Positions 18,014 through 26,452 of a stretch of 64,000 nucleotides of DNA are shown one piece after another; the first letter of the stretch is position 1, and each line of letters starts with the position of its first letter. A program made the position numbers and the translations under genes. The notes beneath the pieces are model-generated. The model saw nothing but the letters and a program-made list of their open reading frames with translations, made no database searches and was not told the origin of the DNA. This DNA comes from an uncultured Ignavibacteriota bacterium. Lineage in GTDB: Bacteria; Bacteroidota; Ignavibacteria; UBA10030; UBA8401. The stretch is from NCBI GenBank assembly GCA_903884005.1, contig CAISDA010000006.1, positions 62,001 through 126,000 of the forward strand. The letters run 5' to 3'.

Positions 18014-19746
18014 TTTTCCATGCATCGCAGCACGACGATCGTGATGTCGTCCGATTGCGGTGCGTTCGCGGTATAGGCTGTCAATTCATTTCTGAGTGAG
18101 TCGACGATATCGGATGCCGAAGCGTGCTTGAGCGTGCTCAGGAACGCTTCAAGGCACTCGTCGCCGTAATCTTCATGCGATGCATTCATCGCTTCGCTGA
18201 CGCCGTCGGTGTAGAGCAGGACGGCATCGCCGGGTTCGAGCGTGATGCGTCCTTCGCGGTACGGGACCACGGTCGGCATCACCCCGAGGATCAATCCGCC
18301 TTCGGTCAATTGTTCGCGTCTGCCGTCGGCGCGGAGCACATACGGTGGATTGTGTCCGGCATTCACATAGCGGAACGTTCTGGAGCCGGGCTCCAGGATT
18401 CCCCAGAAGAATGTGATGAATTTTTCGTTGCCGGTGTTCTTCGTGATGATGTCGTTGACGCGTCCCGTTGCCTCGGCGAGTGTAAGGCCGAACGGCGCAA
18501 GCGCGCGGATCGTGGCCTGGACGTTCGCCATCAGCAGCGATGCCGGCGTCCCCTTGCCCGACACGTCGCCGATGGCGATGATGAAGGACTGCGGTTCCAC
18601 CTGGATGATATCGTAATAATCGCCGCCTACCTCCTGGGACGAGACGTTCAGCGCCGTGAATTCGAACCCCGGGATGGGGGGAATGTCGCGCGGCAGCAGG
18701 TTCTGCTGTATCTCGCGGGCGATCGCGAGTTCGTCTTCCATCTGCTTCTTGCGCAGGGCTTCCTGAAACAGGCGCGCGTTTTCGGTGGAGATGAGGGCGA
18801 GGGCTCCGAGCGAATAAAGGAATTCCAGGTCCTCGCGCGTATACGGCACACCATTGAGGCGTTCGCCCACGCAGAGCAGGCCGCACACGGTGTTCTGTGC
18901 GTGGAGGGGAATGATCGCCGCGATCTTTTCGTGAAGGCACAGTTTCATTGCCTTCGCGAATTTTTTCCTGCGGAGGAGTTCGTTCACCAGCACCGGCTCG
19001 GTGATATCGCGGAAGAGCAGCTGCCTGTCTTCGGCGGAGAACGCCATGGCGACGCGCGAGGTGATCATTTCCTGATTCTTCAAACAGAGGGCGAAGCGGT
19101 TCGTACCGATCTGCCCCATGAGCGTGAGGGTGAAGAAGCGCAGTATCTGTTCCCTCTCGAGCACGCCGCTGAACTCTTTACTCAGTTCGAAGAGCGTATT
19201 GAGCTGCTGTACTTTCGAGTCCAGGCGCCGGTTCACCGTTTGGAGTTCCTCGAAGGAGAGACTTTTTTCGATCGCCGCGGCTGCAATATTGATGAGCGCC
19301 TCGATGAATTTCCGGTGATCGGCCGACAGCGCAACGCCGCGGGGCGGATCGGCGAAGCCGAAATACCCATGCACAGAATCGTGGGCGACAATCGGGAACA
19401 TGCGCGTGATCCCGTACGAGGCGAGGTCGTGCAGCAATCCGGCGGATCGGGATGAAAGGATAAACGGTTTGGCGGACGGACGGCGCCGGAGGTATTCCCT
19501 ATGGAGCAAACCCTGCGGAAGTCCTTTCACGGTCTGGACGGAAAACGATCCGGGTCCCCGGCGCAGAAGGACGACGCCTTTGGCGATGAGAAGTTTGCCC
19601 ATGACCGACAGGAGGACCGTACCGAGAATGAACGGAAGGTCGAGCGAGGAATTGACGACCTTGCTGAATTCGAACAACGGAAGAAGATCGAAACCGTTCG
19701 TATGTTTTCGGGAATGATGCTGCAACGCCACTGCACTGCCTTTCAC
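18010..19746 (-). CDS. PP2C-family (SpoIIE/RsbU-like) phosphatase with two GAF domains
   Basis: 578 residues, GTG start close behind the kinase gene stop. Two sensory GAF-like domains cover about 20-165 and 190-330. The coiled linker ELAIAREIQQNLLPRDIPP is the standard SpoIIE/RsbU lead-in. The catalytic domain (about 355-575) has FTALNVSSQEVGGDYYD, AIGDVSGKGTPASLLMA, FWGILEPGSRTFRYVNAGHN, LLYTDGVSEAMNA and QSDDITIVVLR, with the metal-binding Asp residues intact. In partner switching such phosphatases dephosphorylate a STAS antagonist. The substrate is likely the STAS protein encoded two genes upstream. Confidence 0.92.
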   Translation of the reverse strand: MKGSAVALQHHSRKHTNGFDLLPLFEFSKVVNSSLDLPFILGTVLLSVMGKLLIAKGVVLLRRGPGSFSVQTVKGLPQGLLHREYLRRRPSAKPFILSSRSAGLLHDLASYGITRMFPIVAHDSVHGYFGFADPPRGVALSADHRKFIEALINIAAAAIEKSLSFEELQTVNRRLDSKVQQLNTLFELSKEFSGVLEREQILRFFTLTLMGQIGTNRFALCLKNQEMITSRVAMAFSAEDRQLLFRDITEPVLVNELLRRKKFAKAMKLCLHEKIAAIIPLHAQNTVCGLLCVGERLNGVPYTREDLEFLYSLGALALISTENARLFQEALRKKQMEDELAIAREIQQNLLPRDIPPIPGFEFTALNVSSQEVGGDYYDIIQVEPQSFIIAIGDVSGKGTPASLLMANVQATIRALAPFGLTLAEATGRVNDIITKNTGNEKFITFFWGILEPGSRTFRYVNAGHNPPYVLRADGRREQLTEGGLILGVMPTVVPYREGRITLEPGDAVLLYTDGVSEAMNASHEDYGDECLEAFLSTLKHASASDIVDSLRNELTAYTANAPQSDDITIVVLRCMEK

Positions 19747-19749
19747 CGA

Positions 19750-20184
19750 TCAATGAAGCTGTTTGGTCATGCGCAGAATATTGCGATTCGCCTTGAATTG
19801 AAAATCGACGGTGTCCATTATTTTTTTCATCAGATAGAGGCCCAGACCGCCGCGACGGTACTGCGACATGTATTCTTTCATGTCCGGCGGCGGCACGCTG
19901 TCCGGATTGAAATTCTTGCCGCGGTCGGCGATGACAATTTCAAATTCGCCTCCGTGCATGCGTACGTTCACTTCGATGCTTTCGTCGGGGGCATAGTTGT
20001 AGGCATGCTTGATGATGTTCGTGCAGGCTTCGTCCACGGCGAGCATGATGTTGTTGACATCCGCATCCGTGAAACCGCAGACACGGGCAGCCTGCGCGAC
20101 GAATTGGCGTACGTCGTTCAGCCGCTCCGTCCGGCTCGGGATGGTGATCGTTGATGGCTGCGAATTTTTATTGTTTTGTATCAC
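19750..20184 (-). CDS. rsbW: Anti-sigma-factor-type serine kinase, RsbW-like
   Basis: 144 residues, probable GTG start. A single HATPase domain with N-box DEACTNIIKHAY, G1-like DRGKNF and G2-like RRGGLGLYLMKKI, as in RsbW/SpoIIAB and other partner-switch kinases. It would phosphorylate the STAS antagonist and hold a sigma factor or other target until released. No sigma factor gene is adjacent, so the final output is unknown. It stands between the STAS gene and the GAF-PP2C gene. Confidence 0.88.
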   Translation of the reverse strand: MIQNNKNSQPSTITIPSRTERLNDVRQFVAQAARVCGFTDADVNNIMLAVDEACTNIIKHAYNYAPDESIEVNVRMHGGEFEIVIADRGKNFNPDSVPPPDMKEYMSQYRRGGLGLYLMKKIMDTVDFQFKANRNILRMTKQLH

Positions 20185-20215
20185 GTCGACTCTCTGAAAA
20201 ACACTTCAGCTCGCG

Positions 20216-20569
20216 TCACGACAACGCGGCAAACTTAGCGATCGCGTCGCTCTCATCGTTGACAATATCGTACAGCATGGGAAAGCCCAGGAGGTCGAAA
20301 ATATTATAGACCTTCGGCGACATGTTGGACATTTTGATGTCGCCCCGGTTCGCCCTCACATCTTCGATGTATGCCATGAACACACCGAGGCCCGCGCTGG
20401 AGATGTAGGTGAGTTCCCTGCAGTTGACGATGATGCGGAATTTGCCGTTCCCGATCATTTGTTGGAATGCCTCCTCGAGAACGGGCGCCGTATGCGCGTC
20501 GAGATACCCCAAGAGGTCGAGCACGTGGGCGTTCTCTTGTTCCCGAATTGTCACTTTGAATTCATTCAT
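20216..20569 (-). CDS. rsbV: STAS-domain anti-sigma factor antagonist, RsbV-like
   Basis: 117 residues from MNEFKVTIREQENAHV, with GGAG 8-9 bases upstream of the ATG at 20569. A longer in-frame start would run into the preceding gene. The STAS fold is shown by VLDLLGYLDAHTAPVLEEAF and the phosphoacceptor region CRELTYISSAGLGVFMAYI; one of the two Ser is the expected phosphorylation site. It is the likely shared substrate of the kinase and the two PP2C enzymes around it. Confidence 0.92.
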   Translation of the reverse strand: MNEFKVTIREQENAHVLDLLGYLDAHTAPVLEEAFQQMIGNGKFRIIVNCRELTYISSAGLGVFMAYIEDVRANRGDIKMSNMSPKVYNIFDLLGFPMLYDIVNDESDAIAKFAALS

Positions 20570-20621
20570 ACACTGTTCTCCTGTACCTTTTTCACTATAC
20601 ACCGCACGCGCTCTTGTTCTC

Positions 20622-22727
20622 TTACGTTGAAATGTGCACCGCTGTTTCACTGCCGTCACAGCCGTTCCATTTGACGACGAAGACGGTCAGATCGTCGTCA
20701 TATCCCTGCGCATCGGTAAAGTTCCACACATTCTGCAGAATATCCTCGGTGATCTCCTCCACAGACGACTCGCGCCGCGACTCGACGAGCAGGCGCAGCC
20801 GTTCGGACCCGAATTCCTCGCCGCTTGCATTGCGCGATTCGGTGACGCCGTCGGTGTAGAGCACGATGACATCGCCTGGATGCATGGCCACTGTTTTTTC
20901 CTCGATGGTCGACGCGAAGACCTCTCCCCCGGTCAGCCCGAGGCCTATGCCCGAGGGTTGGATGAAGTGCGTCCTGTCTGCCGCGACATAGATCATCGGG
21001 CAGTGCCCTGCGCGGGCGACGGTCAATGTGCTCGTGCGCACATCGAGCTGCGCATAGAGCAGGCTGATGAACGAACGCTTGTCCATGCTCCCGGCGAGCG
21101 CCGTGTTTGCATGGATGAGAAATTCTTTCGGGGACGGATAGATCTTATTGAGCGCCTGAAAGACGCCTTTGGCTTCGGCCATATAGAAAGCCGCGCCGAC
21201 CCCCTTGCCCGAGACATCGCCCACCACGATGCCGTACCGGCCGTTCCCCAGATCTGCCACATCGTAATAGTCGCCTCCCACTTCGAGCGCAGGGGACGAC
21301 ACTGCGTGCATGACGAATGAGGGATGCACGGGGAGCACCTGGGGCAGGAGCCGCTTCTGCATTTCCTGGGCGAGCATGAGCTCGCGCTGAAGCCGTTCCT
21401 TCTCGAGCGAGCGTTCAATGAGGCGGGCGTTCTCTATGGCGATCGCGACCTGATCGGCGAAGCCCGAGAGCGCATCGGCATCATCCTGGTCGAAACCGAA
21501 ATCCAATTCTTTGGTGGCGTAGAGGATCCCCATCACCGTTTCGTGCGTGAGCAGCGGCACGATCACAATGGAGCCCACTTTTTTCAACTGCGGCAGGTGC
21601 CGCGTTCTCCGGTCGGTCATTAAGTTGTCCACCAGGACGGGCTTCTTGGTGAGGAGCACGAGCTGACGCAGCGACTTGTCTCCTCCGCCGATGAGCACGG
21701 CGATGTCCTCTTGCGAGATATTCCTGTTGGACACGATCCCGTGTTTCTGCGACGAATTCTGTGTCGGCAGCACCTCAAGCCATGCGCCGCTTGCCTGGCA
21801 TACTTCCATGGTCATCTTCGTGACCGTCTCGGCGAGATCGTTGAAATCGAACACCTGATTGATGAGCCGCATCAGATTGTGCAGCGAACTGATCTCCGTC
21901 TGCTTCCTGTCGAAAGCCTCGGCCGTCGGGAGTTGGAAGAGCGTGCTGATGAAGACCATGCCAAAATAGACGGTGGCAAAGAGCGAGTTGAGCTGCACGA
22001 AGACCTGGAGCGGGTGGCTGAAATACAGCAGGCCGCGCGAAACGATCTGGTTTTGATTGGCAATGAGGATGTCTATGCCGATGAAGATGAAGAACGCCAG
22101 CAGCGAGTACAGCAGCGTATAAACTTTTTCGCGCCGCGGAAGATACGGGATCCATGCGAGCCGGAACGAATTGACGACGATCAGGAGGATGGACGTGGTG
22201 AAGAGTATCGTCGAGACCACGGACGACTCCAGCGGCTTGCCGTCGGCGGCCGAAAGCGACGCCAGGAGCATCGCGGCGAGGAGGATGTAAAAATTGCGCT
22301 TCGTCCCCTTCTTCCTCCGGGACAGGAGAAACTCCTTGATGAGCAGCTGCGTCACAATGGCCATGACGCCGGCGCCGATGCTCACGAGGGACGTGAAGAA
22401 GACGGTCACGTAATCGCGGGGGATGATCCGGAGGTCCTGCGTGTCGAATCCCTTCAGGGGCAGCACGCTCACACAGAGGAATGCGGCGAGCAGGCCGCCC
22501 GCCCAGATACTCACGACACCGATCTTTTGGACAAGCCTTTTGGGGGAGTCACGGCGCTGGAAGTGCACATAGAGATAACACAAGAGGAATGCGAGCGCCA
22601 CAGCGCCTTCGCGGACATAGAGCAGCATCTGCAACTCGACATCCACCTTCAGGATGGCGTTGATGATAAAAACAGTAATAAAGAGGCCGCCAGCGGAACC
22701 AAGCAGCGCAACATTTCGAAGTTTCAT
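20622..22727 (-). CDS. Membrane-bound PP2C-family (RsbU-like) phosphatase with GAF domain
   Basis: 701 residues from MKLRNVALLGSAGGLF. A start 87 codons upstream is open, but its added residues look non-coding and AT-rich. The N-terminal half (about 1-340) has about eight to ten hydrophobic helices, a sensor-like membrane module. GAF domain about 375-520 (GSIVIVPLLTHETVMGILYA). Linker LMLAQEMQKRLLPQVLP leads to a PP2C domain with SPALEVGGDYYDVADLG, VVGDVSGKGVGAAFYMA, VLYTDGVTESRNA and YDDDLTVFVVKW. It ends 52 bases before the STAS start, the head of the partner-switch operon. The membrane part suggests it senses an envelope or lipid signal. Confidence 0.9.
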   Translation of the reverse strand: MKLRNVALLGSAGGLFITVFIINAILKVDVELQMLLYVREGAVALAFLLCYLYVHFQRRDSPKRLVQKIGVVSIWAGGLLAAFLCVSVLPLKGFDTQDLRIIPRDYVTVFFTSLVSIGAGVMAIVTQLLIKEFLLSRRKKGTKRNFYILLAAMLLASLSAADGKPLESSVVSTILFTTSILLIVVNSFRLAWIPYLPRREKVYTLLYSLLAFFIFIGIDILIANQNQIVSRGLLYFSHPLQVFVQLNSLFATVYFGMVFISTLFQLPTAEAFDRKQTEISSLHNLMRLINQVFDFNDLAETVTKMTMEVCQASGAWLEVLPTQNSSQKHGIVSNRNISQEDIAVLIGGGDKSLRQLVLLTKKPVLVDNLMTDRRTRHLPQLKKVGSIVIVPLLTHETVMGILYATKELDFGFDQDDADALSGFADQVAIAIENARLIERSLEKERLQRELMLAQEMQKRLLPQVLPVHPSFVMHAVSSPALEVGGDYYDVADLGNGRYGIVVGDVSGKGVGAAFYMAEAKGVFQALNKIYPSPKEFLIHANTALAGSMDKRSFISLLYAQLDVRTSTLTVARAGHCPMIYVAADRTHFIQPSGIGLGLTGGEVFASTIEEKTVAMHPGDVIVLYTDGVTESRNASGEEFGSERLRLLVESRRESSVEEITEDILQNVWNFTDAQGYDDDLTVFVVKWNGCDGSETAVHIST

Positions 22728-23044
22728 ACGATTGGATAATCCCTGCACTGTGATTCTTCTTGTGTTCGGCGAGAACCGGAAAAAGTTGCACACGTGCCGC
22801 GACAAAATAGAAAATACTTCGATCAAAAACAAGACATACGGCAGTGCCGTGCGAAACCGTATTTCTTCGCCGAATGCGAGATATTCGAGATTTTCGTTGA
22901 CTTTTGAGCGATTTCGCGTTATATTTTTGCTTTGAAAAACTAATACTGCGTTCTGCTGCAAGCCATGCGCCCATATCAGAGCCGCCAAGCATCATCATTA
23001 TTTTCCAGCGTATCGTTTAATTCACCCGTAACGGAGGTATTTTC
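22728..23044. other. Divergent promoter region between the phosphatase operon and secDF
   Basis: 317 bases between two diverging operons. AT-rich with no convincing gene of its own. The rightward side has a clear sigma-70-like promoter (listed separately). The leftward promoter for the phosphatase operon must also be here, but I could not identify it. Confidence 0.5.
22897..22925 (+). promoter_or_regulatory. Probable promoter of secDF
   Basis: TTGACT (22897-22902), a 17-base spacer and TATATT (22920-22925) give a near-consensus sigma-70-like promoter. The overlapping TTTG and TATTTTTG also fit Bacteroidota-style elements loosely. The 5' leader to the secD GTG would be about 115 bases, and GGAGG lies 8 bases before that start. 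Confidence 0.55.
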
Positions 23045-24925
23045 GTGAAAAAAAACCGCGGTAAGCTTCTTATCATTCTTGCGACATTTTTACTCGCAGG
23101 GTATTTTCTCTATCCAACATTCAGATCGTATCAAATCGATCAAAAACTCGCGAAGTTATCGGGTGCAGACAGCCTCACGTATCTGCAGGACAATGAAAAG
23201 ACGATCAAAGATGTGCGCTCCAAGCGCATCAAGCTCGGACTCGATCTTCAAGGCGGCATGCGTGTCGTGCTCGAAGTCAACATCGTGAAGATGCTCGAGG
23301 AATTGGGCAAGAACAAAGACGATCAGTTTTTTGCGATCATGGCGCAGGTGCAGCAGGAAGCGCAGACCAGCGATGAAAAGATCGTCAAGATCTTTCAGCG
23401 GAAGTTCGATGAGCACGGCGTGCGCATGAGCAAGTATTACGGCAGCCTTCGCGAAACGAACGATGAGATCGTGAAAAAACTCGGCGATGAATCCGATAAG
23501 GCGGTCGACCGCGCAATGGAAATCGTTCGCAACCGCGTCGACCAGTACGGCGTATCCGAACCGTCCATCCAGAAGCAAGGCGGACGCCGCATCATCGTGG
23601 AACTCCCGGGCGTCTCGAAAGAATCCGAAGTTCGTCAGCTGCTGCAGGGCACCGCTCTGCTTGAATTCAAGCTGATGAAGGACGCGGACATCATCTACAA
23701 GACGATGCAGGCCATCGACACCTACCTTGCCAATGCAGGGTTTGTCGATTCCAGCAAATCGGCGCGCGACACAACGACGGCGAAAAAACCCGCCAACGCG
23801 ATGGCAGCGCTGCAGAAGTCCGACTCCGGCAAAACATCGACCGCGGACATGACGCCGGAACAGGCGGCGAAAGCCCATCCGTTCCTGACGCTTGTGCGCC
23901 CCAACCAGCAGGGCACGGGCGACGCATACGTGTCGGAGAATGACCGCTCGAGAGTGGACCGCATACTTGCGCGCCCGGATGTACAGCGCCTGATCCCCTC
24001 CGATATGGCATTTTATTACAAATCGAAACCCGACTTTATCAGCGACGGGGTCAAGTATTTCGGCCTCCTCGGATTGAAGAAGACACCCGAACTCACGGGC
24101 AGCGTGGTGGTGGATGCCCGGGCAACGATCGATCCGAATTTCAACCAGCCCATCGTCACGATGGAAATGAACAATGAAGGCGCTCGCGATTGGGCGCGCA
24201 TCACCGGCGCCAATGTCAACAAGCGCATGGCGATTGTGCTCGACAATTCGATCTTCTCGGCGCCCAATATCCGCTCCAAGATCACCGGCGGCCGGTCGCA
24301 GATCGAAGGCATGGAAAACATCGAAGAGGCCCGCCTCCTCGAGATCATTCTGAAGGCAGGCGCCCTTCCCGCGCCGGTCGACATCATGGAACAACGCAGC
24401 GTCGGACCGTCGCTGGGTGAAGATTCGATTAAGGCCGGAACGTATTCATTCCTCTATGCGCTGTTGCTGACAGTCGTCTTCATGGCGGTGTATTATCGCA
24501 CCAGCGGCCTGGTGGCGGACATCGGCTTGTTGGTGAACGTCACATTTATTTTTGCGTTCCTTGCCGCTTTCCACGGCACGCTGACGCTTCCCGGCATCGC
24601 CGGTATCGTACTCAGTATGGGCATGGCCGTCGATACGAACGTGCTGATCAGTGAACGCATCAGGGAGGAACTCGCGACGCATAAGACACTCAATGCGACG
24701 CTCGACAACGGATATTCGAAGGCATTCAGCGCAATCATCGACACGCATATCACGACATTCGCCAGCGGCGTGGTGTTGTTCCAATTCGGATCGGGCCCGG
24801 TGCAGGGTTTTGCATTGACGCTCATGATGGGTGTGGCAGCAAACTTATTCACAGGTATCGTCGTTTCACGCGTGATCTTTGACTTCATGACCGAACGCGG
24901 CGCCAAGACCATCAATTTCGGATAA
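23045..24925 (+). CDS. secD: Protein translocase subunit SecD
   Basis: 626 residues with a GTG start preceded by GGAGG at good spacing. First membrane helix at residues 8-25, then the conserved RIKLGLDLQGGMRVVLEVN, a large periplasmic part, RSVGPSLGEDSIKAGTYSFL leading into the membrane domain, and AVDTNVLISERIREEL. SecD with SecF uses proton motive force to finish protein export through SecYEG. About residues 240-300 hold a low-complexity Thr/Lys-rich insertion (AKKPANAMAALQKSDSGKTS) not typical of the E. coli protein. secF follows after 30 bases. Confidence 0.96.
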   Translation: MKKNRGKLLIILATFLLAGYFLYPTFRSYQIDQKLAKLSGADSLTYLQDNEKTIKDVRSKRIKLGLDLQGGMRVVLEVNIVKMLEELGKNKDDQFFAIMAQVQQEAQTSDEKIVKIFQRKFDEHGVRMSKYYGSLRETNDEIVKKLGDESDKAVDRAMEIVRNRVDQYGVSEPSIQKQGGRRIIVELPGVSKESEVRQLLQGTALLEFKLMKDADIIYKTMQAIDTYLANAGFVDSSKSARDTTTAKKPANAMAALQKSDSGKTSTADMTPEQAAKAHPFLTLVRPNQQGTGDAYVSENDRSRVDRILARPDVQRLIPSDMAFYYKSKPDFISDGVKYFGLLGLKKTPELTGSVVVDARATIDPNFNQPIVTMEMNNEGARDWARITGANVNKRMAIVLDNSIFSAPNIRSKITGGRSQIEGMENIEEARLLEIILKAGALPAPVDIMEQRSVGPSLGEDSIKAGTYSFLYALLLTVVFMAVYYRTSGLVADIGLLVNVTFIFAFLAAFHGTLTLPGIAGIVLSMGMAVDTNVLISERIREELATHKTLNATLDNGYSKAFSAIIDTHITTFASGVVLFQFGSGPVQGFALTLMMGVAANLFTGIVVSRVIFDFMTERGAKTINFG

Positions 24926-24955
24926 CATTTTTCTGACCTTAGGAGAGCAACACTC

Positions 24956-25891
24956 ATGCGATTATTTAAAGATATTAACATCGATTTCATGGGGAAACGA
25001 CATTTGTGGTACATCATTTCCCTTGTAACATTGCTTATCGGTATTTCCGGATTTTTCATCCGGGGGATGCAATTCGGCATCGATTTTATCGGCGGCACGG
25101 AAGTCCTGCTGCGCTTCGATCAGCCGGTTGAGATCAACAGCGTCCGCATGGCAATGGACAAAGCCGGATTCACCGGCAGCGAAATTAAATCGTTCGGCGA
25201 TCCGCACGACATCCTCATCCGCGTAGCGGAGCATGCCGAAGGCGCGAAAGTGGCTGAAAAGATCCGTGAGGGCCTTACAACACAGTTCCAGGGCAATCAT
25301 TTCACGGTGCTGAAAGAAGACAAGATCGGCCCGAAGGTGGGAGCCGAATTGAGGCGCAACGCCCTCTATGCCGTGCTGGCAACGCTTGTCATCATCATGA
25401 TCTATATCGGCTTCCGGTTCGAGTTCATTTACGGAGTCGCGGCGGTGATCGCGTTGTTCCACGACGTGCTCCTCACCATCGGCATGGTCGTGCTGCTGAA
25501 CGGAATCACCGTGCATCTCAATCTAGAGATCACGCAGTCGCTCATGGCCGCCATCCTGACGCTTATCGGCTTCTCGACGAACGATACGGTCATCGTGTTC
25601 GACCGTATCCGCGAGAACAGGAAGATCCATAAGACCGATTCGCTCTTCAGCATCATGAACAAATCGATCAACGAAACACTGAGCCGCACGATCATCACCA
25701 GCGGCCTCGTGCTCCTCGTGCTTTCTGTGCTTGTGGTGTTGGGCGGCGAAGTGAACCGTGGATTTGCCTTCACCTTCTTCCTCGGCACTATCTTTGGAAC
25801 GTATTCATCCATTTACGTCGCAAGCGCCATCGTGCTCGATGTGACACAATGGAGAGCGGCGAGAAAAGCGTTGAACGCCGTAAAAAAATAA
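24956..25891 (+). CDS. secF: Protein translocase subunit SecF
   Basis: 311 residues. AGGAG precedes the ATG. It starts with the first membrane helix after KRHLWYIISLVTLLIGISGF, then the family motif GMQFGIDFIGGTEVLLRF, a small periplasmic domain and the C-terminal five-helix bundle (ALFHDVLLTIGMVVLL, GFSTNDTVIVFDRIRENRK). The NDTVIVFDRIRE block is the SecF signature. It pairs with SecD in the Sec translocase. Confidence 0.96.
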   Translation: MRLFKDINIDFMGKRHLWYIISLVTLLIGISGFFIRGMQFGIDFIGGTEVLLRFDQPVEINSVRMAMDKAGFTGSEIKSFGDPHDILIRVAEHAEGAKVAEKIREGLTTQFQGNHFTVLKEDKIGPKVGAELRRNALYAVLATLVIIMIYIGFRFEFIYGVAAVIALFHDVLLTIGMVVLLNGITVHLNLEITQSLMAAILTLIGFSTNDTVIVFDRIRENRKIHKTDSLFSIMNKSINETLSRTIITSGLVLLVLSVLVVLGGEVNRGFAFTFFLGTIFGTYSSIYVASAIVLDVTQWRAARKALNAVKK

Positions 25892-25933
25892 ATTCGTCAT
25901 ACGAACATTCGAAGTGATGAAGGAATGGAAAGC

Positions 25934-26269
25934 ATGAAACTAACGACGCAAGAGATGGGCACCGTTGCCGTGGTACGGCTCGACGGCACGATGCTCGGCG
26001 GGCCGGATGCGGCGGAGATTAACGACACGCTTCACAAATTGATCGATGCGAAGAAAAAAAAGGTCGTCATCGATCTCTCCTCGGTGTCGTTGATGAACAG
26101 TTCGGGGCTCGGCATACTCATCGGCGGCATCACGACGATGCGCAACGCCGGAGGCGACCTGAAACTGGCTTCGGTGTCCCCGAAGGTGATGAACCTGCTG
26201 ACCATCACCAAACTCGTGTCCGTCTTTGAAGTCTTCGACACGGTGAAAAAGGCTGTGGACAGTTTCTAG
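25934..26269 (+). CDS. STAS-domain protein, second anti-sigma antagonist-like
   Basis: 111 residues from MKLTTQEMGTVAVVRL. The ATG at 25934 has AAGGA nine bases upstream; an ATG three codons earlier (25925) would sit directly on that site and cannot be used. STAS fold with VVIDLSSVSLMNSSGLGILI (phosphoacceptor Ser present) and LVSVFEVFDTVKKAVDSF at the end. It follows secF by 42 bases, with no kinase or phosphatase of its own beside it. It may be a second client of the RsbW-like kinase encoded 5 kb away, or work with distant partners. Confidence 0.88.
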   Translation: MKLTTQEMGTVAVVRLDGTMLGGPDAAEINDTLHKLIDAKKKKVVIDLSSVSLMNSSGLGILIGGITTMRNAGGDLKLASVSPKVMNLLTITKLVSVFEVFDTVKKAVDSF

Positions 26270-26291
26270 CGTTGTTCGTACACCAGGACAT

Positions 26292-26331
26292 AAAAAAAGA
26301 GGCGGAAGAATAATCTTCCGCCTCTTTTTTT
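26292..26331. terminator. Strong bidirectional intrinsic terminator
   Basis: A perfect 11-base GC-rich stem (GAGGCGGAAGA and TCTTCCGCCTC) closes on a 4-base ATAA loop. An A7 run on the left and a T-run on the right let it end both the secDF-STAS transcript on the plus strand and the convergent 26453-27784 gene on the minus strand. Confidence 0.93.
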
Positions 26332-26452
26332 TTATTCCCTTTCGGGTCATATACCCCGAAGCTTGTTTCGGTTCTCTATATTCTCTGCGTTCTTAATACC
26401 GCGTAGTTTGCTGCGGGGATGCTTTATTTTTTTTGTCCCGGAGCGTGTTCGT

